Source: Hysterangium stoloniferum (taxonomy: Eukaryota; Basidiomycota; Agaricomycetes; Hysterangiales; Hysterangiaceae). Taken from it: a stretch of DNA of 64,000 bases. The position numbers and the translations under genes are program-made. Below are positions 53,797 through 63,577 of this stretch, piece by piece (within the stretch, counting starts at the first letter, position 1; every line of letters begins with the position of its first letter). The stretch covers positions 372,001 to 436,000 of the forward strand of contig WHVD01000002.1 of the NCBI GenBank assembly GCA_015178975.1, given 5' to 3'. The notes beneath the pieces are model-generated. The model had not been told where the DNA came from. It saw nothing but the letters and a program-made list of their open reading frames with translations, and made no database searches.

Positions 53797-54346
53797 TGTT
53801 GGGATCCATTTCTGGATAGTATCTTATGTCCATGGATATTCCAACTCACTTCCTTTGTTCTGCATTTAGTAACTGACTGGTTGACAGATGTTCATTCATT
53901 TGTTTATTGTTCTTGCTCTTATTCCCTGATCTGTCCCCATCCTTGTATCCTCATTTATCTGACCTGTTATTATATCCTTGGTTTGGAAACAGTTCCAAAT
54001 AAGTCTTATTATACTCCCAGACTTGTAGTATAATAATTGAAACATCTATATAGTCTTCCATAGTCATGTACTTACTCTTTAGTTTTTAATCTCAACTTAG
54101 TTAACCTTCTCCTGTGTTCTTTCTGTCCACTTGATATCCAGAACTCTCCTGACTCCAGACATCTGGAGCCACCAGGAACTCCGAGTATCTGTAAACACTC
54201 CAGATATACATATCTGCTCTCTGAAATATGGACATCCGAGTAAGTGTATGAGGGTGCAGCACATAAGCTGAAGCCAAGTCCAATCTGTACTCTCTGGTAA
54301 TATTCCAATACTTCCTGAACTAATACCCAGGAACTCCATGGACATG
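53797..54346 (+). repeat. Diverged LTR remnant, interrupted by the gypsy element
   Basis: Resembles the 3' part of the family III LTR at 45766-47346: TATA-like CTATATAG near 54042, the 31-nt motif at 54251-54281, then GAACTCCATGGACATG. It probably continues after the gypsy insertion at 61377-61434, ending ACTTAACA. Its left end touches palindrome E and no matching target duplication was found, so the left boundary is uncertain. Confidence 0.55.
54251..54281 (+). repeat. Conserved 31-nt LTR motif, copy 5
   Basis: Begins AGGGTGCAGC and ends AAGCTGAAGCCAAGTCC, in the older remnant. Confidence 0.8.
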
Positions 54347-55161
54347 TGTTAGGATAAGTACAGGGTGGGTCTCCGGAGAAACCTGCGGGATATCCAGTAG
54401 GACTTGGCTTCAGCTTATAGGCTGCGCCCTCGCTAGATCATGTTGTCCAATTTCAGACAGGTGGATGGGAGTCCTGGGGAGTCTGGGTGGGGTTCGTGGT
54501 TGAGGGGTCGTAGGTCAGAGGTCGTGGGTCGAGAGGTCGTGAGTGGTGAGAGAGATAGATGCGCCGGAGCCTGTGGGCTCCGACTAGTGTGAGTGGTGTG
54601 ATTCGAGTAAGGTTTTAGAGCGGAAAATGTATTAGATTACTGGGGGGAATCTAAGCTAATTTTCTGACTGGATTGTATGTACAACATCTGCCAGTTTAAA
54701 TAGACCATGGAGTGAATGTCATACCGAATCCAGTAATAATGAAACAAAATGAGCAAAACATAAAACAGGAATAGTAAACACCAAGTTTGGTGTTAGGAAC
54801 AGGACGGAATGGAGTGGAGTCCAAATCGTGACAAATCATAACCCATAATGGGAAATGGAGCGGGAGCGGAGTCCTAATCATGACAGTCATTTGACTAAAA
54901 CAGGAACGGGGCTCAGTTAGAGCGATGACAGGATTCTAAGCGGGGTCCGATGACTGATGCGTGGGACGAAGATGGACATAGACAGAGACGGAGTCTGGGG
55001 GAAGTCCAGTGACTGATATGTGTCATAATGAGGTCGAACATAAACAAGTCTGATGTACGGAGTCCGGGCAGGAATTCCTATAAACTGACAATTGGTGCGT
55101 CTAGGGTGTGGGTGTGTATGAGTTAGTGCCTGGTGTCCGGTGGGATTGTCCAGTCGTAACA
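54347..55161 (-). repeat. 3' LTR of the gypsy element (family I)
   Basis: 815 bp, TGTTAGG...CGTAACA on the plus strand. Close match to 60556-61371. Confidence 0.92.
54400..54430 (-). repeat. Conserved 31-nt LTR motif, copy 6
   Basis: Inside the gypsy 3' LTR. Confidence 0.85.
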
Positions 55162-55174
55162 GTACCCTCCCTTT
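55162..55174 (-). promoter_or_regulatory. Polypurine tract of the gypsy element
   Basis: The minus strand reads AAAGGGAGGGTAC directly before the 3' LTR. Confidence 0.7.
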
Positions 55175-55363
55175 ATGCCGAAGTCCCAAAGAGGCTCTAG
55201 ACCTAGATAAGGTTCTTGTCAGCTATGCGCATGTGTCAAAAGTCATGTCGGTTACATGTATGTGTCAAAGAGTCATGTGATCTGGAAGGTAAGGTTCAGA
55301 TGCGATGAGCCTATATAAAAATTTGAAAAAATAGAAATTTCTTCTTCTTTAATACCCCCATCA

Positions 55364-55640
55364 TTGATAGTATGGGACCAAAACCAACACCATGCAAACC
55401 AACGCCGCACAAACCAACGCCAACCACCAGGCACTCCACGGGCAATCAATACCGGGCGCCACTCTCCGCTGCCCAAATCCTGGCGCAGCGGGAGGAGCAA
55501 CGTCAACAGCGAGAGAAGAGGCGGAAAGGGAAGCCCGGGAGGTCGAGGAGGCCCTGGATAGGGAATACCAGGTGGCTTTGGCTGCGGAGGAGGAGGCTCC
55601 GAGGCAGAGGCAGAGGGATGAGGAGGACCTAGGGCTTGTG
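55364..55640 (+). other. Antisense charge-rich open frames inside the gypsy 3' region
   Basis: On the plus strand, opposite to the element, an ATG follows a TATA-like CCTATATAAAAA (near 55311). One frame reads APLSAAQILAQREEQRQQRE, and the overlapping frame continues AEREAREVEEALDREYQVAL. Joined by one frameshift, this would be a coiled-coil-like Glu/Arg-rich segment. It lies where the integrase end is expected and may be a piece of another element's gag inserted in reverse. I cannot name a function. Confidence 0.35.
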
Positions 55641-58600
55641 ACAGGGAGTCCCCTGACAGTATTGCTCTTGGGCAGACTTAATTGCAGTCTGGAGTTCCTC
55701 GTGGAGCTTGTGGAGGTCTGTGGTGAACTCTTGAGCACGGGCAGAGGTGAGATTTCATTCTGGATGTACTGTAATATTTGGATTATATCTTTTATTTGCA
55801 AAGAATGGGGAAATACCAGTAGTGACCGAAGGTGCATTGTTGTAAGCAAACTCTGCAAGTGGTAACAAAGATTTCCAATTGTCCTGTTGATAATTGCAAT
55901 ATACACGGAGATATTGTTCCAATGTCTGGTTGACGCGTTCACTTTGTCCGTCGCCTTCTGGGTGATGTCCGGATGTGAAATGTAACTTCATGTCCAAGGA
56001 TTTCCTGAGGGATCTAAAGAAGTGAGACATGAACTCTGATCCTCGATCGGAAGTTACGTGGGATGGAACTCCGTGCTTGGAAAATACATGGATAATGAAA
56101 AGTTCCACTAACTGCACGGATGTAATTGTATCATGTGTAGGGATGAATATACCTTGTTTTGAGAATCTGTCAACAATGACTAGAATGGTGGAAAAGCCTT
56201 CAGAATCCAGTAGGTGTTCAATGAAATCCATAGAGATAGAATTCCACGGGTGTTCCAGTACCAGGAGTTGTTTCAAAAGGCCATATGGCTTGTGTCGCTG
56301 AGATTTCGAGCAGGGACAAGTGGTGCAAGATTTACAATAGTGCTTAATGAATCCATGGAGTCCAGGCCAAGTATATTCTCTTCTTATTAATGATAGAGTT
56401 TTGTTGTACCCAAAATGTCCTGAGAGTGGATGATCATGTTTGTATTGAAGGATCCTGAGGCGGAGGCCATCGGAATCCAGTACATACAGTAAGCAAAGAA
56501 AACAAGTAGAGTGGGACAAAATAATGCCAGAGGTGTGCCAGAATTTGATTGAAAGTATGCCTAGGAGGGTTGCAGCAGTGGTCAAGGCTAAAGGAGGTCA
56601 TACCAAGTACTAGAATGCATAGCTTTATGTTTATAAAATGAAAGCAAAAAAAGGGTTGCAATGATACTCCTGTACAAAATATTTAATATCTCAACAATGA
56701 ATGAGTATTTTTGAACAAACTTGGTTATCATGTTAAAGTTCAGAAACAGGGCTTTCTAACTTATATTTTTCCCTAATTTTAGCTAATTTATTTCTAGGGT
56801 TATAAGCATTCAAGTTGAAATTTACTGAACATTGCAACCCTTTTTTTGCTTACTGTAGATCCTATCGTCAAGTCTAATGAAACCATGCTGATCAAGAGAC
56901 CACTGGGGTTGATCGGGGTCCATGGGATTGTCAAGGTGAGCTTTAGTTATCGGGTCTAGTGGAATTGCCGATAGAATATCTTGATGTAATTTCTCGATAT
57001 CCATAATGATAATTCCACAGACAATGGGATGAACGAGGAAAGTTGCATGGACTGATGCGGTAAGTTGCTGATTCATGAAAATAGGTTTCAGGTTGTGCGG
57101 GTTTACTGTGGCATAGGCGTTGCTCCCCTCTTTAGGATAGATGTCCCATCGTCTAGTTAAAGTGTTGGGTTTGCCGCCGAGATGGCCGGATTGAAAGTGG
57201 ATAATCATATTGAAGGCAGATAGATATTCAGACCAGCAGGCCTGCTGGCGGGTCAAAAGTTTGGTAGTAGAAAAGTATTCCAGGTTTTTGTGATCTGTTA
57301 CAACATCAATAGGAGTTCCTGAGCCTTCCAAATAGTGTCACCACACTTTGAAAGCTGAAAAGATTGCCAGGAGTTCCTTATCATGAATGTCGTAGTTGAG
57401 CTCTGCTCCAGTGAAAGTCCGGGACAGAAAAGCCACAGGATGGACTTCTCCGTCGGAGTCCTGGGTAGACAGAATGGCTCCAAGCACATAGTCGGAGGTG
57501 TCCATTTCAACAATGAGCGGGAAGTCCGGTTTCCAATGCGACAGGATAGGAGCTGAGGAAAAAGAATTCTTTAAAAGATTGAAAGCTTTTTGACACTTAT
57601 CATTAAAATTCCACGGAGTACCCTTACGTGTAACAGGTAAGGGGTACCGTGATGTCGGAATATCCACGGATAAACCGTCAGTAAAAATTGGCAAAGCCGA
57701 GGAAGGATTGTATATCTTTAACTTTTCGGGGTTCAGGCCAATCTTTGATGACTTGTACTTTAGTTTCATGCGGAGTCCATCGGGTCCCATAATGAAACCT
57801 AGGTATTCCACGGAGTCTGCATCAAAAGTACATTTTTTACCATTCATGAATAAACCATGTTGTCTGAGTCTCTGGAGAACTTCATGGACTTGTTTGTCAT
57901 GTTCCACGGGGTCCTCGGAGTAGATAAGAATGTCGTCCAAGTAAACAATGATGCATACATCGAGCATGTTGGAGAAAATGTCGTTGATAAAACACTGAAA
58001 AACAGATGGAGCATTGGTGAGTCCAAAGGGCATCACCAACCACTCAAAGGTCCCATAATGGGTTCTAAAAGTGGTTTTCCATTCGTCACCCACGGCAATC
58101 CGGACCAAATGATAGGTGTGTTTGAGATCTATTTTGGTGTAAATCCGGGCATTCTGCAGAGCATTGAGCAGATCAGATATAAGTGGAAGTGGATACTTAT
58201 CCTTTTTTTTTGTGACAGCATTGAGGCCTCTAAAATCAACACATAGTCTAAGGGATCCATCCTTTTTTCGGACAAACAGAACAGGTGCTCCAAAAGGAGA
58301 CTTCAAGGGTCTGATAAAACCTATGGACAAATGTTCATCCAGGAAATCACGGATCGCGGAACGTTCTGTGGACAAGAGTGGGTAAATATGTCCTAGGGGT
58401 GGCTGGGTGCCATCTTCGAGATCAATTTTTAAGTCGTATTCTCTGTGGGGCGGAAGCCGGTCAGCTTTTTGCTTGCTAAAAACATCCGCGAAGTCATGAT
58501 ATTTCTCCAGGATGCCTTCTAGGTCAGCAGCTTGCTCAGATTTGGATACTAGGGTTGAAAAACATCCAGTTACTTCATCAATTTTTAAGTTGATAGTGAA

Positions 58601-59374
58601 TGCCTGGGACCCGTCCATTTTTGAAGCCCTAATAAAAGCTGCAGCATTAATCAGAGAAATAGACGGAGGTGCCGTGGGTTATGGGGAAGCCATGGGTGCC
58701 GTAGGGATCACAGGAGTCCTCGAGACTGCAGGTGCTGGGAAGGCCATGGGTGCCATGGAGGCCGGGTCAGGCGCAGTTTCCTCGGCTGCCATGGGAGTCC
58801 GGAATGTTATACTGTTAGCTATCCAGTCAATCAATGGATTGTAGTGGGTAAGCCAGTTATGTCCTAGGACCACTGAGCAACTTGAGTCTAACTGGGTCAC
58901 ATAGAAAGTGACCAAATGAGATGTTCCACATGGGAAACAGATGGATAAATCACAAGCTTGGGTAACAACCGAATTACTTGTGCCATTGAAGAGGTGGAGG
59001 CCGACGGGATTAATCAGATAAGTTGACAACATATTTTTTTGCGTGAATTTTGTATCTAAAAAACAATGAGTTGAGCCAGAATCTATAAGAGCTGAAAAAA
59101 TGAATTTCGGGATCATATTAGACATAAGTTTAACAAAAAAAGAATCAGAATGCAAAAGAGCAGATGCATTGAGATGGGTAAACTCTTGAATGCGCGGAGA
59201 GGCAATGCAACCCCCAACCTGCATGGAGTCTGCAGGGTTGCTCACTCTTTTTTCGAGTCGGAAGCTGGTTTGTCCTTCAATGGGGTTTCTGTGGAGGCCT
59301 TGGCTGTTCATCCCTTGGAAGAGTTTGCTTTTGCCAGTGGACATTCTGGAACTCGATGACCGGGTTTTCCACAC
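55629..59374 (-). pseudogene. Gypsy pol (protease, RT, RNase H, integrase), inactivated
   Basis: Protease-like DSGSTHCFLD near 59080 and a LGHNWL block near 58865. RT spans about 58450-57800 with SPFGAPVLFVRKKDGSLRLC, MPFGLTNAPSVFQ and active site YLDDIL. RNase H follows near 57500-57250 ([21 protein letters not shown]). The integrase zinc finger is HDHPLSGHFGYNKT...CKSCTTC, and its core includes MDFIEHL, TSDRGSEF and GQSERVNQTLEQ. Stops: TAA at 58679, TGA at 57338 (after AFKVW) and TGA at 55755 (after VHPE). A frameshift lies between gag and protease near 59200, and the frame ends at a TAG at 55629. The Tc1 derivative at 56487-56855 interrupts it just before the integrase zinc finger. Confidence 0.9.
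56487..56855 (+). mobile_element. Miniature Tc1/mariner derivative
   Basis: 369 bp between TA dinucleotides (56485-56486 and 56856-56857). The ends CAGTAAGCAAA and TTTGCTTACTG are inverted repeats. It keeps the last codons of a Tc1 transposase (VCQNLIESMPRRV...TKY, 56530-56612) and the 3' flank, so it is an internal deletion derivative. Taking out the element and one TA leaves the gypsy pol frame continuous. It differs from the copy at 1395-8038 in its terminal sequence. Confidence 0.85.
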
Positions 59375-60519
59375 AAGAGACAGAGGTTATTGTCCATATG
59401 ATGTTGTCTTTCTTGTGGGGTCAGTTTGCCATTGGGTCCGAGTTTGCCTGAGAGGTCAGGTTTTCCGGCTTGCTTCCCAGACTGTTGACCCTTGTTATTG
59501 TCCTTGTTGTTGTTGTTGTTGTTGTTTGAAGACTTTTTATTGTTCTTCTTGTCGGATTGCGTGGAGTTCTGGTTGCTCATTGACAAGTTGTTGTTATTGT
59601 TTTTATTGGCCATGGACTTGTTTACTTTGTCCACGGAGGTCTCATGGGCAACTTCCATGCGACGTTCCCAATAACATGTGTCTGCATTTTGAGCTTTGAG
59701 GCGCATACAGGACAGGGTTTTTGGCTTGCCATCTTCTCCTTTTGAGACTTCATCTTTAAGGTGGGACAGCAGACCGGCATACAATTGGTGGTGGAGAGCA
59801 GGATCGCCCCACTGACAACAAGCTGCAAGATTATTGAATTGGACGATGTAGTCTGTGATGCACTGCGTGTCCTTCATACGAAGATTTGTGAGACTGTTCT
59901 CGGCTTCTCCTGTCAGGTCATATGGGCCAAAGTTGGTTTCAAGCTCCTCAACAAAAGCATCCCAATCTTCGAGCCAAAGCGGCTCTTCCTCGGAAAGTCC
60001 ACTAAAAGCCAGTTCGAACCATTTCAACACGGATCCCGACAAGTATGAAAGTGTGTAGTTGACTTTTCGGGAGTCCATGGAAAATACGGTGGCTCAATCA
60101 TGGAAATTGAAGCGACATTTCATGAGGAAAGTAGAGAGTTTGTTTGGGTTGGAACCTGTGAAGGGTTCTGGAGCATTGACTTTTGACCGTGGAGGTTCTT
60201 GTTCCTTTTTCTTTCATTCTTCAAGCAGGTGCGTCATGAATTTATCTATAGTACCTGCTAAAAATTCAGAAGTAGGATCCCCCATGTGCAGTCGCTGTAT
60301 AGGCAGAGGATTTTTGACACCTTTTCCCTTGTTGGGTGCCACGGATTCATCCTCATGCTCAGATTCATCCTGGTTTTCTGGGACTTCTTCAATACGGGCT
60401 TCTTCCATGGATTCCAGTTGGTCCAAGAGTGTCTGACTGGTATACAAAGTTAATGGGGAATGAAGAGTTGACAGTCCAGGTAATGATTCCTGTGCGCGCA
60501 TTTTTCTTCTTGGTGGCAT
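59308..60519 (-). pseudogene. Gypsy gag, inactivated
   Basis: Starts MPPRRKMRAQESLPG at 60519. Retrotransposon gag domain from about 60060 (YLSGSVLKWFELAF, then WDAFVEELETNFG), an Asn-rich linker near 59500-59600, and a CCHC zinc knuckle CLLCGKPGHRVPEC near 59370. Stops at 60214, 60094 and 59308 share this frame, with a further TGA at 59242. All four are TGA where arginine (CGA) is the likely ancestral codon. The gag domain and knuckle mark it as nucleocapsid precursor. Confidence 0.88.
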
Positions 60520-60542
60520 AATAAAAACAATCTGCGAGTCTT

Positions 60543-60553
60543 AGTCAGAAAAT
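60543..60553 (-). promoter_or_regulatory. Self-primer binding site of the gypsy element
   Basis: The minus strand reads ATTTTCTGACT, two bases inside the 5' LTR. It is exactly complementary to AGTCAGAAAAT at 60878-60868, which lies about 34 nt after the TATA position of the LTR and is the predicted 5' end of the transcript. This is the Tf1 self-priming arrangement, also with 11 nt. Confidence 0.7.
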
Positions 60554-60555
60554 AC

Positions 60556-61371
60556 TGTTAGGATAAGTACAGGGCAGGTCTCTGGAGAAACCCATGGGAT
60601 ATCTGGTAGGACTTGGCTTCAGCTTATAGGCTGCACCCTCGCTAGATCATGTTGTCCAATTTCAGACAGGCAGACAGGAGTCCCAGGGAGTCCGGGCAGG
60701 GTTCATGGTCGAGGGGTCGTAGGTTGGAGGTCATGGGTCGAGAGGTTGTGAGTGGTGAGAGAGATAGATGCGCCGGAGCCCGTGGGCTCCGACTAGCATG
60801 AGCGGTGTGATTCAAGTAAGGTTTTAGAGTGGAAAATGTATTAGATTACTGGGGGGAATCTAAGCTAATTTTCTGACTGGATTGTATGTACAACATCTGC
60901 CAGTTTAAATAGACCGTGGAGTGAATGTCATACCGAATCCAGTAATAATGAAACAAAATGAGCAAAACATAAAACAGGAATAGTAAACACCAAGTTTGGT
61001 GTTAGGAATGGGACAGAACAGAGCGGAGTCCAAATCGTGACAAATCATAACCCATAACGGGAAATGGAGCAGGAGCAGAGTCCTAATCGTGACAGGTCAT
61101 TTGACTAAAATGGGAACGGGGCTTAGTTAGAGCGATGACGGGATTCTAAGCGGGGTCCGGTGACTGATGTGTGGGACGAAGATGGACATAGACAGAGACG
61201 GAGTCTGGGGGAAGTCCAGTGACTGATATGTGTCGTAATGAGGTTGAACGTAAACAAGTCTGATGTATGGAGTCCAGGCGGGAATTCCTATAAACAGACA
61301 ATTGGTGCGTCTAGGGTGCGGGTGTGTACGAGTTAGTGCCCGGAGTCCGGCGGGATTGTTTGGTCATAACA
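60556..61371 (-). repeat. 5' LTR of the gypsy element (family I)
   Basis: 816 bp. On the minus strand the TATA-like TCTATTTAAA (near 60908) is followed by the predicted start AGTCAGAAAAT at 60878. Relatives at 40130 and 62475 have a better TATATA. Confidence 0.92.
60609..60639 (-). repeat. Conserved 31-nt LTR motif, copy 7
   Basis: Inside the gypsy 5' LTR, with CpG lost at one site (TGCACC for TGCGCC on the plus strand). Confidence 0.85.
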
Positions 61372-61376
61372 ACATG

Positions 61377-61434
61377 TACTGGGAAGTGTCTGGAATATAC
61401 ACTGGGAATTCTGCCCAAGATCTGGAACTTAACA
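61377..61434 (+). repeat. Probable right end of the LTR remnant split by the gypsy element
   Basis: Continues the 53797-54346 remnant after the ACATG duplication and ends ACTTAACA, like the family III LTR end at 47339-47346. Confidence 0.45.
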
Positions 61435-62414
61435 GTCGTTAGAGAAATGATGGTGGTAAAGTTCACCCAGATGTGATAGTATGATGATGGTGGAGTAGTG
61501 CCATGACACAAAAAACCCTCATGGTAGTAGTGAGGTAAAAATGCACCCAGAGGTGAGGGTAAGATGTCAGTGCAGAGTGACACACTAAGCTCTCCAGTGT
61601 GCTGCATCAAATGCATACATTTAGCATGTATCTATTTCTTCTATCATGGCAATGAATTTTTTGGGATATCCACTTGTAGATGGCTTTGACTGGAACAATG
61701 TGAGCATGAAATGACTTGCTCTTATAAATTAATGTTTGTGCTCACAGTTGTTATCAGCATTGCCAGCTTCCACTGTGGCCCATTGAGCACATTATCATTT
61801 ATCTGCATACATGGATAGTTTACTCAATCACCATTTTGCACTGAAGGGAATAGTATATTTTTTGATTTATAATGGTATATAATTAATAATAGGATTATGG
61901 AGTTGGCAAGTGTGTTGGTTTCATAACAAACCACATGATAGCCACTTTCACCCATAATATATTGTAATTGCAAGACCTGCCATCCAGCAGCCCTGAATGC
62001 AATAAAACCCACTGAAAAGTTCTGTTGTATGTGAAAAGAATGAATAACAGTCAATATAAGCTACACAGAATTCTTTAGGTTGGATTTTAAACATAAGTTG
62101 CAATTAAGTGACCTACAAGGCCTAATTAAGTTAACCAAGCTTAATTTTGAGGCAAATTTTAAGGAATTTTAAGGGCTCACATCAACAAACCAGACAATTT
62201 TATAGTACAAAGATGGCTGCTAAACCTTTTCTTTACTATTAAAAGGCCAACTACCCATTTTATATAATATTTGAAGTGCAATACAGGCCCAACATATCAA
62301 ATAAGTTTCATTGAATGGTCTATTGCCTTGAGCATGTGTTGAAGAATATAAGCTGCCCCATTTTGTATGGCTATATGTATGATAAATGCTACATGAAAGA
62401 TATGTTAAAAGTGT
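61435..62414. other. Non-coding AT-rich spacer
   Basis: No gene is supported. Short imperfect repeats of GGTGRTAAARTKCACCCAG occur near 61450 and 61533. Confidence 0.35.
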
Positions 62415-62474
62415 AGAAAATGAATGGCCAGACTGGGAATTGAACCCAGGGCTTCTGCTTACATAACAGAGGTG

Positions 62475-63282
62475 TGTTTAGAGTCCTGCATGGAGGGTTT
62501 CCGGAGAAACCTGTAGGAAAGCTGGTAGGACTTCGCTTCAGCTTATAGGCTGCACCCTCATGAGATTGTCTTGTCCAATTTCAAATGGGCAGATGGGAAT
62601 CCCAGGGAGTCTGGGTGGGGTTTGTGTGTGGAGAGGTCAGGGAGTCGAGATAGATAAGTCAGAGGTTGAGTGATAGATAGGTCAGAGCCCATGGGCTCTA
62701 ATGAGGTAAAGCAGTGTGTTTCAAAGAGGAGATTAGAGTGGAAAATGTACTTGAGATTACTGGGGGAATCTAAGCTGATTTTCTGACTGGATTGTATGTA
62801 CAACATCTGCCAGACTATATAGACTGTGGAGTGAATAACATACCAAATCCAGTAATAATGAAAACTAAACTAGCAAACATAAAATGAGATAAATAAACAC
62901 CAAACTTGGTGTTAGGAATGGAATGGAGTGGAGTGGAGTCCAAAACATGACAGGTTGTAAAACCATAACAGGAATGGGGTGGGAGCAGAGTCCAAATCGT
63001 GACAGGTCATTTGACCATAATGGGAATGGGGCTCAGTTAGAGAGCTGTTGGGTTTTCTGAGTGGAGTCTGGTGACTGATGTGTGGGACAGGGTTGGGGAT
63101 AGACAGGAGTGGGTTCCGGTGGGTATTCCAGTGACTGATACATGAAGTAACAAAGGTCGAGCATGGACAGGAATGTTGTGCGGAGTCCGGCAGGTATTCT
63201 GGTAAATGGATAATTGGTGCATATAGGGTGTGGGTGCATATAAGTTAGCGCCCGGAGTCCAGTGGGATTTCCAGTGGTAACA
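62475..63282 (-). repeat. Solo LTR, family I
   Basis: 808 bp, TGTTTAG...GGTAACA, flanked by AGGTG (62470-62474 and 63283-63287). It has the same TATA, transcript-start block (AGTCAGAAAAT on the minus strand) and 31-nt motif as the gypsy LTRs. Confidence 0.88.
62528..62558 (-). repeat. Conserved 31-nt LTR motif, copy 8
   Basis: Inside the solo LTR, with one base different in the GCTTCAGC core flank (CTTCGCTTCAGC). Confidence 0.8.
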
Positions 63283-63577
63283 AGGTGTTAACCATTACAT
63301 CCAACCCTGGGAAAGCAGTGCTAGTATTACACAATCTAACAAGATAAATTAAATTCAAAATTATTTCCAGTGAAACTGGTAATGTAGTCAACTATGAGTC
63401 TCATCCATTGTGAGATTTGAATAAATTTAAGAACTGTCTAAGAACATTGGTGTAAGCCTGGCACCCCAGTCTTACACATTCTCCTTTTGTTCCACTCTTT
63501 TTGTTCCACCCTTTTGTTCTATTAGCATGTGATCACAGCATATATAACTAGGTACATAGTTTCCCTTCTCTTACGCT

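Larger units (their letters stand above)
54347..61371 (-). mobile_element. Full-length but inactivated Ty3/gypsy retrotransposon
   Basis: LTRs 54347-55161 and 60556-61371 with target duplication ACATG (54342-54346 and 61372-61376). Minus-strand gag, protease, reverse transcriptase, RNase H and integrase follow in gypsy order. Seven in-frame stops and one frameshift inactivate it. A miniature Tc1 element (56487-56855) splits pol. The priming site is an 11-nt self-complementary segment, as in Tf1/sushi-type elements. The end of integrase and any chromodomain are replaced by unrelated sequence. Confidence 0.93.
62415..63322 (-). repeat. tRNA-derived sequence split by a solo LTR
   Basis: Minus-strand pieces 63322-63283 and 62474-62415 join across the LTR. 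They give an A-box-like TGTAATGGTTAACACC, an anticodon-stem region, B box GGTTCAATTCC in a good T arm (CTGGG/CCCAG), and an acceptor pair GGTTGGA/TCTGGCC with wobbles. The residue before the anticodon is not U, so it is probably a tRNA-derived SINE or pseudogene. Confidence 0.5.
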
